DNA of 32,752 nt from Paulinella micropora. Taxonomy: Eukaryota > Cercozoa > Imbricatea > Euglyphida. The stretch is taken from positions 251,305-284,056 of the forward strand of contig BJOX01000360.1 of the NCBI GenBank assembly GCA_009731375.1, read 5' to 3'. Positions 32,089 to 32,752 of the stretch are shown here, piece by piece (positions within the stretch are counted from its first letter, which is position 1; each line of letters begins with the position of its first letter). The notes beneath the pieces are model-generated. The model did not search any database and had not been told where the DNA came from. It saw only the letters and a list, made by a program, of their open reading frames with translations. The translations under genes were made by a program, and so were the position numbers.

Positions 32089-32752
<664 letters not shown>

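Overview
The window is nuclear DNA of a repeat-rich eukaryote. It has a spliced gene with GT-AG introns, Ty3-type and probable Ty1-type retroelement remains, an AT-rich fragment of a protein-primed DNA-virus-like element, and very many di-, tri-, tetra- and pentanucleotide arrays. A microalga or another protist would fit, but nothing here fixes the taxon. It is a scaffold with seven or more N gaps.

Left part (1-18.3 kb) is a graveyard of mobile DNA. An AT-rich block (about 1406-4200, perhaps to 5 kb), coded on the minus strand, holds the N-terminal and exonuclease part of a family B DNA polymerase of the Polinton/virophage kind plus three small ORFs, two of which share a 42-bp upstream motif. 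A plus-strand Ty3-like element (about 5.8-11.4 kb) has a gag with a CCCH zinc finger and RGG repeats, a UGA-CUAG junction, a variant retropepsin and a reverse transcriptase. It breaks off just inside RNase H at a direct-repeat junction. Next come CT and CTAT arrays, a four-unit tandem repeat, a broken ubiquitin-specific protease (USP) gene, and an antisense Ty1/copia-like gag remnant that cuts off the USP.

Right part (about 18.7-31.4 kb) is one gene on the minus strand: a class I alpha-1,2-mannosidase (GH47) with a signal anchor and coiled-coil stalk. Only its first exon (29707-31373) is obvious as an ORF. I could place eight further short exons (41-92 nt) inside what looks like microsatellite DNA. 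All splice phases agree and the family motifs fall in the right order (HLACF, EGC, GLSPD, LRPETVES, GYSGVN, FFLAET, YLYLLF, FNTEAHPLP). The C-terminus runs towards the N gap at 18328-18675.

The striking observation is that seven of the eight small exons are surrounded by partial, decayed copies of themselves. These 'exon-edge echoes' carry the exon border with its splice site and are separated by microsatellite. Acceptor-side pieces lie upstream of the intact exon and donor-side pieces lie downstream. One whole exon is a 13-copy minisatellite. This suggests the introns grew by repeated tandem duplication across exon-intron borders, with microsatellite expansion between the copies.
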